The notes under the pieces were generated by a model. It saw only the letters and a list, made by a program, of their open reading frames with translations. It did not search any database and was not told the DNA's origin. Made by a program: the position numbers and the translations under genes. From contig NC_063020.1 of NCBI RefSeq assembly GCF_020509005.1, forward strand, positions 2,666,001-2,730,000: a DNA stretch of 64,000 nucleotides. Direction: 5' to 3'. Shown one piece after another: positions 10,960 through 23,883 of this stretch (within the stretch, counting starts at the first letter, position 1; each line of letters opens with the position of its first letter). Source of the DNA: Fulvia fulva. Lineage: Eukaryota; Ascomycota; Dothideomycetes; Mycosphaerellales; Mycosphaerellaceae.

Positions 10960-11399
10960 TTTTAGTAGTCAATAAGGGGGGGTTTTAAGTATATACCCGG
11001 TAGTATTATTAGTACATCTTAGCAAAATCAAGGTCAAGGTCGACTCGAAGTCGAAATTTTAAGGTATTAAGGCACCTAAGGTCAAGGCTCTTAGTAATAA
11101 ATAAAGCAAGTATAACGTCACGAGTAAGGCTACGGTTACGAATAGGGTCATAAGTTTTAGTTATGTCTTTATCGAGGTTCGAGTCGTTTACTAGTATTAG
11201 AGCTAGCTAAGAGTTACTAGAAAGTCTAACGAAGGCCTATAGGCCTTATAGGGAGGCTATAATCCTAGAAGGGATAGAAGACTCGGATAGTAACGAAGAC
11301 AACACCCCGGAGGCTTTAGGGTCTAATAAGGGTGAGGAAAGAGTACGACGAAATGACTAAGAAGAGGATGAATTAAATAAGGGCACTATAACGTTAGGA

Positions 11400-12450
11400 A
11401 TGCCCTATAGTCCGGATGCGATAGCAGCATTGTTTAGCCGTCTTACTATTACTATAGAAAATGTAGGACCTCGCTTCCCTACTCTAGAGAGTCCGGAAAA
11501 CTCCCTCTTTAATAGTAGGAACGCTACTAAATTCTAGGAGAGGTTTAATAATCTTGTAGACTAGTATCTACTAAGGCCATTAATTAAGAAAGACAACTTC
11601 TAGGGTCGTTTCGAGCGTAACTACGAGACTACTATCCGACGTTTAGTAATGAGGTTAGAGGGGTAGCAAGTGAGGCGGAGCACCTTTAGGAGGTCCTTCT
11701 TAGCTAAATTTTCGAGATTCGATACCCATTCGATGTTAGGAAGTCGAGAATATCTAGAAGAGATAGTCCGGGCCGAGTAAGGGAAAAGCCCTAAGGAATA
11801 GGATATAAAGGAGTTTATCCGTCTCTTCGTAGCCTCTAGTGACCTAATTGATCACGAAGACCTCGATAACAGCTCCCGTAGCCGTCTTCTACTTTAGGGG
11901 CTCCTAGAGTTAGTTACTAAGGCAGTTTATAAGAAATATAGGCTCTATCCGAAGTAGCCTAAGAAGTTTCGGCGCTTTTAAAAGATACTAGACGAGACGA
12001 CAATTATCGCTAATAGTAAAGAAGGATAGAAGGCCGTATATACGGACTTTCTACTTACTTTACCGTAGCTCTATCGGTCAGTTATAAAGTAGATACCGCG
12101 CTTGATCCCTAAGATTAATATACTTAATAAACTAGCTATTTCAGCTACTATCGACGATAATCTTATTTAGAAAATAGTAGAAATGAGTATTCGGGCTTAC
12201 TAACGAGGTCGCGCGGCGGAGGTTAGATCCTTGAACCCTAGTGAAAATTAAAGGTCTATATAACTAGAAAGCCCCGATTGCGTGCCTAAACTATAGGTTT
12301 ACTTAATATAGCGCCCGTAGTTATAGAACCGCGAGCAGTCTAAAGCACTTAATAGGTACTATTACAACTGTAGTAGTACGGAACATTAGGCTAATAGGTG
12401 CCCCGCGATACTATTCCTCGTCTTATAAGGGTATGTCTTTTTAGCGACGA
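11400..12450 (+). pseudogene. Gyp-A gag
   Basis: Capsid-type gag relic. The downstream part holds one zinc-knuckle relic near 12,355-12,405 reading YNCSSTEH then a TAG and ANRC. The expected first Cys of the CCHC box is Tyr (TGT to TAT) and the Trp after His is TAG (TGG to TAG), both RIP-type changes. Nucleocapsid binding would be lost. Confidence 0.72.
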
Positions 12451-13559
12451 ACAACTAGTAGTACCTAGGAAAGAAGACCGATCTAAATCCCCCTAATTTT
12501 AACTTCCGACGGGACTATAGCAAACCTAAGCTCCTTTATATACTTCCGTAGCTTAAGGAACACTATAGCCCGATTCTATTTAATAAGGACATAAAAATCC
12601 CTACGCTTCGGAAACAATAGATAGGTCGAGATTATACTAGTGTCTTAAGCGTAAAGCTTCCTAACTACTCTAAACCTCTACCTAATAACCGACACCTTAT
12701 AGAATACGGCCCTTAAGATGTTAGATCTAGGCAGTAACTAACGGCCGCTAGTAGTTACTAGATCTAGTTTAAGGAAGAAGAAGAACCGGCTCTATAAGGG
12801 TGTAGGATCATAAACTACGACGAGTTTAAGGTTAAGGCCTACCTAATCTAGAGTAACAAATCTCGAGGCAAAGCTCTAGTAGGAATTATAAAAAACCCGA
12901 ACCCTCGAACTAGGTCTAGTATATAGGTATTAAGGGTACGAGCCGAGGCCGCTAAAGCTATACAATAAGAACTCGAAGAGGAGATCCGGTAGGAAGAACT
13001 CGGTTAGTAGGAGGTAGAGATGATTAGAGACGCCGGTTCTAGGGCTAGTAGAAGCTAGTTAACGGTAGCGTTAGGAGAGACTCTTAGAAGGACACCTAAG
13101 CCTCGAGCTAAGTTAAGGCCCACGCTCTCGGAACAGCCGGTAGGGCCTATTAATACCCTATTCGTATAGCGTAAACGGTTATAGAATACAAAGACGATAA
13201 GGATCAATAACTACGTCCGATAGTACGGTATAGGAGATAGGCCCGTTACTAAGGAGGAGGGAGTGACCTATTAGATTAATTAAATCCTTTAGACTACGTT
13301 TCTAAACATTAATGCCCGGGACTAGTTTCGGTATAGTCGCTAGTTTGAAACTGCCTTATTTAGGAGAGTAGTAAATACCCCTAGTCTGTAGTCTAAGCTT
13401 ACTACCGTCCGTAAGTTAGCTAGCTAAGAAGGGACTAAAGTCCGTACGAGTCATGTCGCTACCTATAAAGACGAGGAAGAAGGCGCTAATAAAGAAGTCT
13501 TTCGGGATAATTGTTAAGCTCGCTTTATAGGTGTGTTTTTAACGATATTATATAGTAAG

Positions 13560-16500
13560 GATACTATCCCTACCGCCGAGTTATACAAAAACATTGAAAA
13601 AATCGGTCTCTCTAGTATACTAGACGATTTTGTAATAGTACCTAGCTCTTAGATAGTTACCGAGCTTAGGACTAGTAAAGGTTAGACTCGAGCCCTACTT
13701 AACGAGGGATCTGAAGTTAATATTATTAGCCCGAGGATAGTATATAAGTTTAGCTTACCTATCATACCTAGCGCCTACTTATCCTTTCGAGGAGTAGGTA
13801 GAAGAGCGAAGTTCAAGGGGGTAATTTCAAAGCTTAACACTTAGGTGTTTAGTGTATACTACTAGATCGACATGTTTGTCTCCGCTAATCTAGATTCGCC
13901 TACGATCCTTAGCCGCCCTTAGTATAGGAAGGTACGACTAATAGGCCGCAACTACGACGATAGATTATAGGAGGGAATAATCGCTAGTAGGAAAGGTAAA
14001 AGTATAATGTTCACGGCTATTATAGGTACTAACAAGTGCATAACTCTTTAAGAACTTCTATAGTCCTCGAAAAATACGAACGCGGGTTGATTTACGGTAG
14101 TTAACCCGCTATAAGTATCAGAAGTCCGGTTTTGAAACAAGTCCGCTTTTCGAGTCTAGTCGGGGAGACCTTAGTAGATATATTAGGGGCGGAGTGTTCT
14201 AATAATACGGCGCGTCGATATCGATAAGAAGGTATAACGAAGCCAAAACCTAAGCCTATAGACACGACTGTCTTCGACTACTTTAAGAATTACCGCGGTT
14301 CCGTATTATAATAAAGAGAAGATGTCCTCGACCTTAGCCCGTATTCGAAGAAATTACTAGGACTACTAGGGAACCGCTAATACTTAAGCGCTAAGGTGAC
14401 TACTAACGCTCTAGGAGAGTAGGCTATTATAAATATATACTCCGTATAGGGCGACTAGTATACGGAGATCCTAAAACAGGGCCAGATTAATAGGTAGGCT
14501 TAGAAACGAGACGTAGGGTTATATAGACCCGGTATTAGGATGCCGTATATATTTACTATATATAAGCGTAAAGCGAATAAGAAAAGACCGGTTGACGCGA
14601 GCGTTTACGAGAGGCCTTAGTCGAAAGTAGATAGTGATATAGATTAGAAGCGGAAGGCCCTTTACTAGGAATCTCTAATACTAGTAGGGCAAGGCCCGTT
14701 CGATAGGAGGTATCTTATTAAAAAGTTCTCTAGTATCGAGCGCGGCTCGAGGATTATACCTAAAAGGCTCGCTAGTATTAAGGTTAGTATCGCTCTCTCG
14801 GCTAAGGAAAGACAAATGTTTAAAGAAATGCTCTTTAACCGAGAAGGTGTCCTAGCGTAGGATTTTAGCTATATACGGTAGATTAGATATAATGTTATAC
14901 CTCCTTAGAAGATCATAACAATTACGTATAAACCGTAGTAGGCGCGGAACATTCGGTTATACTTAAGCTTACGAGCGATTATAGAATAGATAATCCGCGC
15001 TCGAATTAAGAATAGAATTCTTAAGTATAGTCAAGGTGCTTATACGAATACTTAGTTCTTAGTAGCAAAGAAGGTCGAGCTAAACAGTAAAGCTATACTA
15101 TATAGGTTGATTAACTCCGCTATACTCTTAAACAAGGTAACGATAAGGGATACGAACATTCCTCTAGATACGGACGGGTTCTCGGAAGACTTTACTAGAT
15201 ATAGAGTGGCCTCTTTAGTAGACTTGTTTTCGGGGTACGACTAGATCACGCTTAACGAAAACAGCCGAGACTTAACGGCCTTTATAACGCCTCTTAGGCT
15301 TATACGGTATATAACGTTACTATAGGGTACGACGAACTTAGTTACTTAGTTCGTACGGGCAGTAACTAAGGTGTTAATAGACTATAGTTCTTACCGAGCA
15401 AAACTATTTCTTGACGATATCGGCGTGAAAGGTCCTACTAAGGACTATAGTAACGCTAAGGTAGAGCCTAGCCTTTAACGATAGGTCGTAGAATATATTA
15501 TGTCCCTTAATCTTATTCTTACGGACCTAGAGAGGGCCGGAGTAGTAGTTGTAGGGGAGAAGTCGTAGTGGCTTTATAAGACCCTAAAGATCGTAGGCTA
15601 CATTACTAGCCCGAGCGGCCGCTATCTAGATCCTAAGGTAGTAGCTAAGATCTTGAACTAGCTAACCCTAAAGTACGTAAAGGACGTTCGAGTTTATATT
15701 AGGATCTATATTTACTTCCGGATTTAGGTCCCCTAGTTCGTAATCGTCGCTCGGCTAATATATAAGCTTTTAAGGAAGGACGTCGAGTTTGTCTAGACTA
15801 AGAATAAGTAGTTCTCGAAAGAGAACCTAGTAAGATTCTTAGTAATAGTACTAGCGTTAGTGACTATCTCCTACGCCCTAGGAGCTAGTAGGATCTTCGT
15901 TTCTATTAATGCGAGTAGCATTAGGTAGGGTTGTATAATATCGTAGGAATCACTAGATAACACTCGATAAAGACATCCGGTAAGGTATAAGAGCGGCACC
16001 TAGAACGTAAACGAGGCTAAGTACGATATAGGAAAGCGGGAGTACCTCGGAGTACTAAAGGGCCTTAAGAAGGTATAGCGCTACCTCGTAGGAGTAGACT
16101 TTATCCTCGAAGTTAATACTAAAACGCTAGTATAGTAGTTAAATCGGCTAGTATCCGACATTCTAAACTCTATAATAGTAAGGTAGGTTACTTAGATCCG
16201 GCTATTCACCTTTGAAGTAAGGCATGTCGATAGGAAGAAGCACTCCGGACCGGATGTACTGTCTCGTAAACTACCTATAGCTAAGGAGCTTACGGAACCT
16301 AACGATAATATTAATAAGATGATTAACGACAAATTCTTCCGTTATACCGAGCTAGTTAATACTTTCCCCGTTATTCTAGAGCGTAAACGACTCCTCGAAC
16401 CCTAGTATAGTGATAATTCCGAGCTTATAGCTTATATTCTAGTATATCGAACACGACCGGAAGGGGTTACCCGGGCTAAGTATCGAAACCTCGTTAAGAA

Positions 16501-17870
16501 GAGTCCTCGGTACTACTTAAGAGACAAGCTCTTATTTTATTAGCGGCGAAGGGGTGCACCGATATAGCTAGTAGTAGACGATGATAATGCTTAGAAAGAG
16601 ATCGTAATACACTATTACGAAAAGTATAGTCACCGGAGTGTAGAGCTAGTATATAATCTTATTACTAGCCGGTATTACTAGGAGGGCTACTTCTCCGATA
16701 TATCGAATTAGGTAAGGACTTATACTCCTTACAACTTTCGTAAAGACAACTAGAGAGTAGGAGAAATGTACTTATCGACTTAGTAGGTTATAGGAGAAAG
16801 GTAGTACTACGATCCCGTCTACGTATATAGAAACGGGTACTTACTTATCGCCCGAGAAGCTCTAAGTAGGTAGATTAAGGCGAAGGTCGTACGGAAGCCT
16901 CTAAATTCGCGGGCGATTACTAAGTTCCTATACGAGATAGTATTTAGCCGACATAGATACTACTATAAGATTGTGCTTAATAACGCTAGTATTAACGAAG
17001 GGGAGGTAGAGAGGATGCTTATTAGTATAGGCATTAAGTATATCCGGATTTCACCCTACTATCCGTAGTTAAATATAACTATAGAAGTAGGATATCGACC
17101 TGTTCTAGCTATATTAGCTAAGCTTACTAAGAACACCTATAAGTCCTAGGAACGATAGATTGCTACGGTACTTTAGGCTAATAGAACTACGGTATCTAGA
17201 ATTACGGGCATAACGCCGGTAGAGGTTCTATATAGCTATCGTACTGTTCTTCTAATCGAGGTAGAATACCTAATATAGGCGAACTATAAATAGGGATCTA
17301 TCAGATCAACGGAGGAGCTATTAGCTATTCGGGCGCGTTAGTTATAGGTGCGGGACATAAGTCTTTAGGAGTTATAGTTACGAAGAGTAAGGCTTTGTAC
17401 CCTAAGTAAGGAATACTTCGATACTAAACGTAGTGTTAACTTCTAGGGGTTCTAGGTCGGAGATCTTGTAGTCAAGTTCGACAAGCCGTATAAGGATAAC
17501 CTATCTAGAAAAATTAGGTACCGCTAGCTTAGGCCGTATCGTATAGCTAAGGTGTACTCGGGGTTTAGTATCTACGTCCTCGAAGAGCTTAATAGTACGA
17601 GGTTAAAGGGTATATAAGCCCGAGAGAACCTGAAACTAATCCTATAGTTAAGACCGGACCCGGAGTATAATCTTCCTAATACTAAAGACATTATAGCGCT
17701 AGAGGATAGGGTTGATATCGAGAATGTTAAAAAGGGCAATCTTCCGAATAAGAACAGACCTACTACGTCCGGATCTAACGACGAAGAGGATGACAATATA
17801 CTTCTAATAGGCATTAATAGGGCCGCTATACTTCCGGAACTAGAATCTAAGCCGAAGAGACTATAGGTGC
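13560..17870 (+). pseudogene. Gyp-A pol (protease, RT, RNase H, integrase)
   Basis: Pol polyprotein relic in one frame with many TAG stops. A protease-like segment lies near 13,690-13,790. Reverse transcriptase spans about 14,850-15,650 with LVDLFSGYD and the catalytic FLDDIGVKG near 15,407-15,433. RNase H follows to about 16,300. The integrase runs from about 16,560 (HHCC-type zinc region, HYYEKYSHRSVE) through the DDE core to about 17,300, then a C-terminal domain to about 17,600. RIP has removed most Gln and Trp codons; the rest of the protein is readable. Confidence 0.8.
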
Positions 17871-18227
17871 GGCCTTATAACCTTATTGCGGAGGAGATAG
17901 CCAAATTTACTAGGATTTAGGCTAAAGGAGGGATAGGACTCCGTTATTTCTTTTTCTTAGGCTTCCAGTACCTAGTTTCTAGCGTACTTGACCGATTTCT
18001 AGGCTATATCCTTGATTTAAGAGCAGGCTTACTATAAAGACTAGACTTTGACTTAGCCTCCTTAGCCCTTATAGAATAAACTTACGATCTCCTTAATAAC
18101 TCTAGACTAACTACTTGACTAGACGCCGGACCCGCCTTCTTTACGTATGACTTGTAGGTATAGTTTCTTAGTCTATATTAGCGTAGCGGAGGTGAAACTA
18201 GGGACAGTTTGGTAATAGGGGAGGATA

Positions 18228-18545
18228 TGTTAACGAGCTAAGGGCCCTAGAAATTTGCGCGTCGAATCTCGTTAACCTTTAACGGTTAATTACGTAGTAG
18301 GGGTGTATAGGGGTACTGCTAAGATATATATAGTTAGGAGGCGACCTTAGTAGGAAGCTAGGATTTACGAAAAAATACCTCTTTAAGGTAAAAACACGGG
18401 AATTTAAGATTTTCAGATTTATTATCTTTTAGGATCTTAGTATATATTTTACGGCCCGCGGACCGGCAAATATATATACCTACGCGCAAGCTATTCTAAG
18501 GTCACTAGGTACGCCCTTACTTACTAGGGTAGTTGGTCGTCTATA
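18228..18545 (+). repeat. 3' LTR of Gyp-A
   Basis: 318 bp, starting TGTTAACGAGC, same length as the 5' LTR. Preceded by a purine-rich tract and followed by the TSD ATAG, after which Gyp-B gag resumes. Confidence 0.93.
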
Positions 18546-19190
18546 ATAGGAATACGGTATAAATAGCGACTATACTCTATAAGTAATTAGGTAAAGTAGG
18601 GTAAGAGCTTAGGAGATAGAAGAGTTACGATTAGTAGATACGTAACGAGTACGATATACTAGTTAAGGATCGCGATATATAGAAGATATAGAAGGAGGAT
18701 ACTATTAAGTACCGTGACGCTTTCTAGAAGGACCTAGGTACGGTACGAGGAGAAATAGATTAGGCTAAGTAATAGCTTGCTTAGGTCTAGTAGGAACTCG
18801 ATAACCTAAAGGCCTAACCTAGAGTATCCTTAAGTATAGTAATGACCGCCGAGATTAGCTCGCTTACTATAAAGAGCGACACCCTAAAGAAGTAGGCGAA
18901 GGAGGTACTTTAGTAGTTATCTAATAACGACTCGAAGATTAAGGCCCTCGAATTTGACCTTAATATATATAAGATAGAAGCCTAGATCTATTAGAGCGAT
19001 ATCGAGTAGCTTAACAAGTCGTAGTAAACTTAGGTAGATAACCTTAGGAAGTAACTCGATAACCGCCGAGGCCGCTCTCGAGTATAATCCTTACTATCTC
19101 GCGCTATATTATAGCGCCGTGCCCTATAAAACGGCCGAACCCTATCTAAGGACAAAAATAATAATAGTAGAGCTAGTAGAGCTATTAATA
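18546..19190 (+). pseudogene. Gyp-B copy 2 gag, second piece
   Basis: Continues the gag relic after Gyp-A and corresponds to the reverse complement of about 45,728-46,240. It ends with a 14-bp stretch (19,177-19,190) that is duplicated beyond Line-B copy 1. Confidence 0.72.
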
Positions 19191-19279
19191 GATAGATAGA
19201 TTTGTTATTCCCCTGTTCTAGGACCCTATCCGGCCTATATAGGTATATATCTATTGTTATATATAAAGGGAAACCCGAA

Positions 19280-22055
19280 TAGGTAAGAACCCTTGCCGCC
19301 CCCGACTACTCCTTATCTAGTTTAGCTTTCCCTCTGAACGTACGTAGTCTATGTTACTACCCCGTTAGCCCCCGCTCCTAGCCGGTCTCGTCGCGCTACG
19401 TCGTGTCCTCTCTTCCTATACTGCTCCTACTAGGCGGTACTGTTCTAGCTAGCCCTTCTCTAGTATCTAGTTCGTAATACGCCGTAGGTCCTTAGCGTTG
19501 TTAAGAAGTGCCCTAATCGTCCGGTTCCTCGCCTTTACTATCTACTCTCCCCTTCCTAGCGACTACCTCGGATAGACGAGGAGTACGTACCGTACGTTCT
19601 AGGAGCGATAGCCGTAGGGGTAGCTAGTATTCGTATATCCTAGAACCTTCCTCTATAATAGGTACCCCTAGAGGCCGATATATTCGCTTCGTAGTTAGGT
19701 TACTATACTACTCTATATCCTCGTAAGGCGGTAGTAGATAAGCTTCGGGGGGTGCTTAACCGCGGATTTCGTAGCTAACTATTCCTTAGGTTATCCGGCT
19801 AGCTAAGGGGGTCTACTATACCCTACACCCTAGTTGTTCCACCTCTCTTTCTATAGTTACTCTATAAACAACTTCTTACCTTCCTATCGTATTACTAGCT
19901 ATTCGTCCCTTACCCGATAGTTCGGCTCGTTCCTCGTTAGTATCGACTTATATACCCCGGTGACCTTCCTTAGGCATTAGTTTTAGATCTTCGCTAGCGG
20001 CGCGACGAGTCCCTTCGATAGGCAGGCCCTCTCGCCTAAGGACTATACTTAGCTACTATAGGTAAGGACTGGCCGTACAATAGCCGTATATAGAAGTCGT
20101 AACTACCGGAAGTCCGCCCCCTATATAGACGTAGTGAGCCTCTAGTATAATGCTATATTCTGTTTAGCTTTCCGTAATATTGCCTATACGTACTTCCTCT
20201 ACCGTAGCGCCGGGTCTACCTATAGTCCGAGGATCCTAAGCTAACTTACCGGGTTAGTCGTATACCCCTATATCTAGATAGAAGCTTATATATTATAGAA
20301 CCGTAGCCGGCGCGTAAAGTGTATTAGATTGTACTTTTCTAGGGTAAACCGAGCCCCGTGCCTCCTAGCCTAGTCCTCGTAGATCTTATACTTCTCTTCT
20401 AGTAGCCTATAGTTCTCCTTAGTCGAGGAAGACTACGCTAGGATGTTCGTATCGTCTACGAAGCCGCTCGTAGTAGTGTTCTAGGATTCTAGGGCTAGGA
20501 GTAGCGTCGCTATAAAGAAGAGGAATAGGATAGGTACTAGCGTTAAGCCTTACGGGATTCTAGTATAGACTACTTAAAATAGGCTTCTATACTAGCCGAC
20601 TAGGATAGACGTGCTATAGTTTTAGAGGTAGGACCGTACGAAGTTAATAAGCTACTTAGGGAGTCCTTTCGACCTTAGGATATAGAGTAGCCGCGGGTAT
20701 AATACGTAGTCGAAGGCTCCCGATATATCTAGACTAAGTAAGGATACTACCTTGTCCCTATTCTTATACTAGATAGCCTTTACCTAAGAGGTGATAAGTT
20801 CTATCGAGGATAGCGTCGATCGCTATAGGCGCGTACCTATCTAGGTGTCCGGGAGTAGGGAGTGTTCCTCTACCGCCTCGGAGAGTCTCGTTATAACTAG
20901 CTTCTTAAGCGCCTTCCTAACAGTATTAAGGAGCGTATTTAGGCGGTACGACTTTACCTACGTATAGTCTTCCTTTTACGGCTTACGTAAGACTACTATC
21001 GTCGATTATTTAAATCCTATCGGGTAGTATCCGGTCTATAGGTAGGCGTTAAAGATCGCTATAGCTACTAGGGCTAGTTGTGCTCTATACTTCTTTAGTA
21101 GCTCGTTTAGGATCCTATCCGGCCCCGGGGCTTTCTTCGCCGGTAACTTCCTTAGTATAGCGGCAACTTCTCCCTCGGACACCTCCTATTAGACCGCGAT
21201 ACTAGGGGCTAGGGGAGTAGAGCTATTTATGTCGCTTAGATTAGCCTCGACTAGGGGCGGGAAGAACTTGCTAGCTAGTAGACGCGCCTTGGCCTCGGGG
21301 TCGCTAACCGGGCCACTAGGCGAGTGTAGCGCTAGGATAGAGAAGGAGGGGCCCTATATAGGGTCCTATCGGGCCCATTTCGCTAGCTTCTATATCCTCT
21401 CTAGCTTGCCGGCGATTTCTTCTACTATAGCCCTCTAGCCGACTACTTTCTCCCTTCGTATTATAGCTTTCTTCTGTTAGTATACCTCCCTATATACGTT
21501 CTAGGCCTCCTCGCTATAGCTACTCGTCTACACCCGGCGGGCTCTCCTTGCTTCTCTTACTACCGTAGTACACTCCGGCGTCTAGTATAGTTTAGACTAT
21601 ATCGTTAGTTAGGTAAGCAGAACGTAAAGTAAGGTCGCTTTTCTTATTTCGTCTATTAACCCCTAGACTACTTCGTCTATCTCGTCTTTACTATTGTATT
21701 GCTACTACGCGATCTAGACTAGCCTCTTAGAGTTATCGAGGTACGCCTAGATATTAGCCTAGTAGGCCTTTCCCTAGTTTAGCTTAGGGGTTCTCGCTAG
21801 TATACGTTGTATCTATATCGTAATAGAGGTCCTGACTAGTATATAGTCTAACGACGCCTCTAGTTTATATTCGATCCTATAGTAGGTTACTATATAGTAG
21901 TAGCTATCTAAGATCTAGGAGAGGTCGATCGTGCCTTAGAGTCCCCCTCTCTTCTAGGTACCTAGGTCCTTCGGGGTATTAAGGGTAATTACGTTACTCG
22001 CTATTAAGTCGAGTACTTCGTCGGCTATAGGGTACGGCTATATAAGGCTTTCCTA
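19280..22055 (-). pseudogene. Line-B copy 1 ORF2 (partial endonuclease, RT)
   Basis: Reverse-transcriptase relic on the minus strand. Around 20,440-20,560 it reads as a GIPQG-type motif (Gln now stop), then PILFLFFIATL and SGFVDDTNILA, the catalytic loop shared with Line-A. The C-terminal half of the endonuclease precedes it; the N-terminal half is deleted. Short plus-strand frames here (for example 21,229-21,438) are antisense shadows. Confidence 0.75.
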
Positions 22056-22069
22056 GGAAGTTCTTACCT

Positions 22070-22810
22070 TCTAGCCATTTCCTATAGAGCTAAGTCGCCT
22101 TCTAGATTAGAGAGTTTAGGGTAACCGGGTTGTCCTCTTAGAGAGTACGTAGGTAACCTTAGTTAGTTAGGTCGAACTCCTTAGGCATATCGTGGACTAG
22201 GATCGTAAATTACTTCGTTAAGACCTTCGCTAATACCGCAACCTTAGATGCCTACTATAGCTATGCCTCTAGGTGCCTCCTAGTAGTAGTAGAGCTAGTA
22301 TAGATCTATAGAGTGCCGTTAGACTATTAGTTCACTACGACTACCCCTAGTTAGTTAATTCGTTAGGCGAGCTCCTTATTCGATAGCTTCGTAACTTCGG
22401 CCTAGTCTTCCTTTGCTACAATACGGATCGTAACTATATCGTACGTTAGGCGGGGGCCTAGTATCGATACCGCGACCGATACCTAGTTATAGGGGTGTTG
22501 ATTCCGGGTAGCCTTACTAATCGCCTAGGACGTCGTCCTTATTTCTTATTGCCCTCGGTAATACGATAGTATAAGCGCCGTACGTAGCTAAGTGATTATT
22601 ACCTATAGAGACCGCTATAGGAGCTAATTATTACTTTCTATACTTTTTACGTCCTCTATAAGTTACTACTAGTTGTCTTAGGGGAGCTTCGCCTATAGAG
22701 CCGTAGGCGCCGTTAGTACCGTAGCCTAGGCTACTATTACCTAGGAGTTGCCTAATGTAGCTAGGTACCTCCGCGGCGTTTAGAGCTAAAGAAATAGAGT
22801 GAAGAGAACT
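22070..22810 (-). pseudogene. Line-B copy 1 ORF1 (gag-like, 5' part)
   Basis: First half of the LINE ORF1, collinear with Line-B copy 2 from about 60,795 to 61,530. It ends at the internal deletion before the CCHC boxes. Broken by TAG stops. Confidence 0.6.
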
Positions 22811-22948
22811 TTAAGCTGTCTAGATTAAATGAGGTAGAACTCCCTTAATTCTAGGGGCAGTGGCCTACTTTATATATCGTTAGAATGGCCTTAATAAGAG
22901 CTTTTGACTATATCGTGTTTTAGGGCCACTTTTCTAGAGCTATTAATA

Positions 22949-23322
22949 AGGACCGCGGTAATAAGTACGAGGATAAGGTAGCTCGCCGTACTACTAGAAA
23001 GAAAGCTAAGAAGTCTATACGTAAGCTAGATAATAGTGACGACTCCGATCTATTATCTAATAAGCTAGAGGAGGCCTCGGAGTCGGATAGCGATGCTCGT
23101 ACTTATCGCCGCTCTTCTAAGAAGGAGCTAGTCTACGACTTCGAGTCTCTAGTTAAGTACGATCCGGACCTTAGCTAGCCCTTTAAGACTTAGCGTAGTG
23201 TAGATAAGCCTAAGAAGTTTGTCGGTACTATTAATAGTAAGCTATCTAGACCCTCCCTCGAGAAGTTCTTCTCCGAGTTAGAGACTATTATCGACTATAT
23301 AGTCTTCCGCGACAAAAAGGTA
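22949..23322 (+). pseudogene. Gyp-B copy 2 gag, third piece
   Basis: Gag relic with well-preserved protein sequence (SLEKFFSELETIIDYIVFR near 23,255-23,310), the best-conserved part of Gyp-B gag. It stops at a TA dinucleotide (23,321-23,322), where Pogo-1 has inserted; the same position is uninterrupted in Gyp-B copy 1 at 45,366-45,367. Confidence 0.75.
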
Positions 23323-23883
23323 ACGTACTTTACTACCGAGCGGACTACTTTTACTAAGAACTATACTACTTCTACTTTAATTACGACGGTATCTTAATAC
23401 AACGACATCCTATAGAATTGTTACTAGGAGGACAATTCCTCTTTAGATTATTCGCTATCTAGCGAGTCTACTTAATAGGTACGTACGTTATACCCCGACT
23501 CGCTATATCGCTTATAGCGTCGTAGCCTTAGTACTAGCCGAACACTCTCTAGCAACTCTCTACTTACTTCCTACCTCCTAGTATCCTCTAGAGGTATTAA
23601 TTACGACGCCTTATCGAAGGTTAGAGACCCTCTAGACTGAATATACTTACGCTTTCGTGCTTTACGCTATATAAGGGCCTTGTTAGACTTACGTAGCTTA
23701 CTAATCTCGCTTCGTATAAGAGCTATCTAATACGATATCTCTCTACTCCTTCTCTATTACCCTATTAAACGACCTTCCTCTTTCTACTACGCCTTTCTAA
23801 ACCCGTAACGACGCTCTAAGACGTAATAACACCTATTATAAACCCTATCTCGTCGAAGTTATAGGTATACTAGTCAAGGATAC
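23323..23883. mobile_element. Pogo-1: Fot1/pogo-like DNA transposon fragment
   Basis: Starts with the terminal inverted-repeat sequence ACGTACTTTACTACCGAGCG directly after a TA target site and matches Pogo-2 (56,879 onward) for about 550 bp. It carries one copy of the subterminal 17-bp unit where Pogo-2 has three. Cop-A interrupts it at about 23,884, and the right end is not found. Confidence 0.78.

Larger units (their letters stand above)
10642..18545 (+). mobile_element. Gyp-A: complete Gypsy retrotransposon, RIP-inactivated
   Basis: 7,904-bp element with two 318-bp LTRs and a 4-bp TSD, ATAG, at 10,638-10,641 and 18,546-18,549. The Gyp-B copy 1 sequence holds the same site uninterrupted with a single ATAG (CTAT at 46,237-46,240), which proves the insertion. 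Gag and pol lie in the normal order on the plus strand, but every frame is broken by TAG stops where Gln or Trp is expected. The purine-rich tract before the 3' LTR (18,218-18,225) is the likely plus-strand primer. Confidence 0.93.
19191..22934 (-). mobile_element. Line-B copy 1: LINE with internal deletion, RIP-inactivated
   Basis: Non-LTR element on the minus strand, 3,744 bp, flanked by a 14-bp TSD (TAGAGCTATTAATA at 19,177-19,190 and 22,935-22,948). Its 3' end is the GATA/TATC microsatellite tail at 19,191. The pre-insertion site is present in Gyp-B copy 1 at 45,728-45,741. Against Line-B copy 2 it lacks about 1.05 kb (junction near 22,055-22,065), which removes the zinc knuckles of ORF1 and the start of the endonuclease. 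All frames carry TAG stops. Confidence 0.88.
9891..23322 (+). mobile_element. Gyp-B copy 2: Gypsy retrotransposon, 5' part, split by insertions
   Basis: Plus-strand copy of the element complete at 39,565-46,985. It survives as 9,891-10,641, 18,546-19,190 and 22,949-23,322; the gaps are later insertions (Gyp-A, Line-B copy 1), and the right end is replaced by Pogo-1/Cop-A. Collinearity with the reverse complement of about 45,365-46,985 is continuous once the insertions are removed. Only the 5' LTR and part of gag remain; pol and the 3' LTR are absent. Confidence 0.85.

Noticed and set aside
17572..17814. 80-codon minus-strand open frame
   Set aside because: Antisense to the integrase C-terminus of Gyp-A; no family features of its own.
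21229..21438. Open frame of 69 codons on the plus strand, repeated at 63,198-63,407 on the minus strand
   Set aside because: Both are antisense to Line-B ORF2; the similarity comes from the two LINE copies, not from a separate gene.
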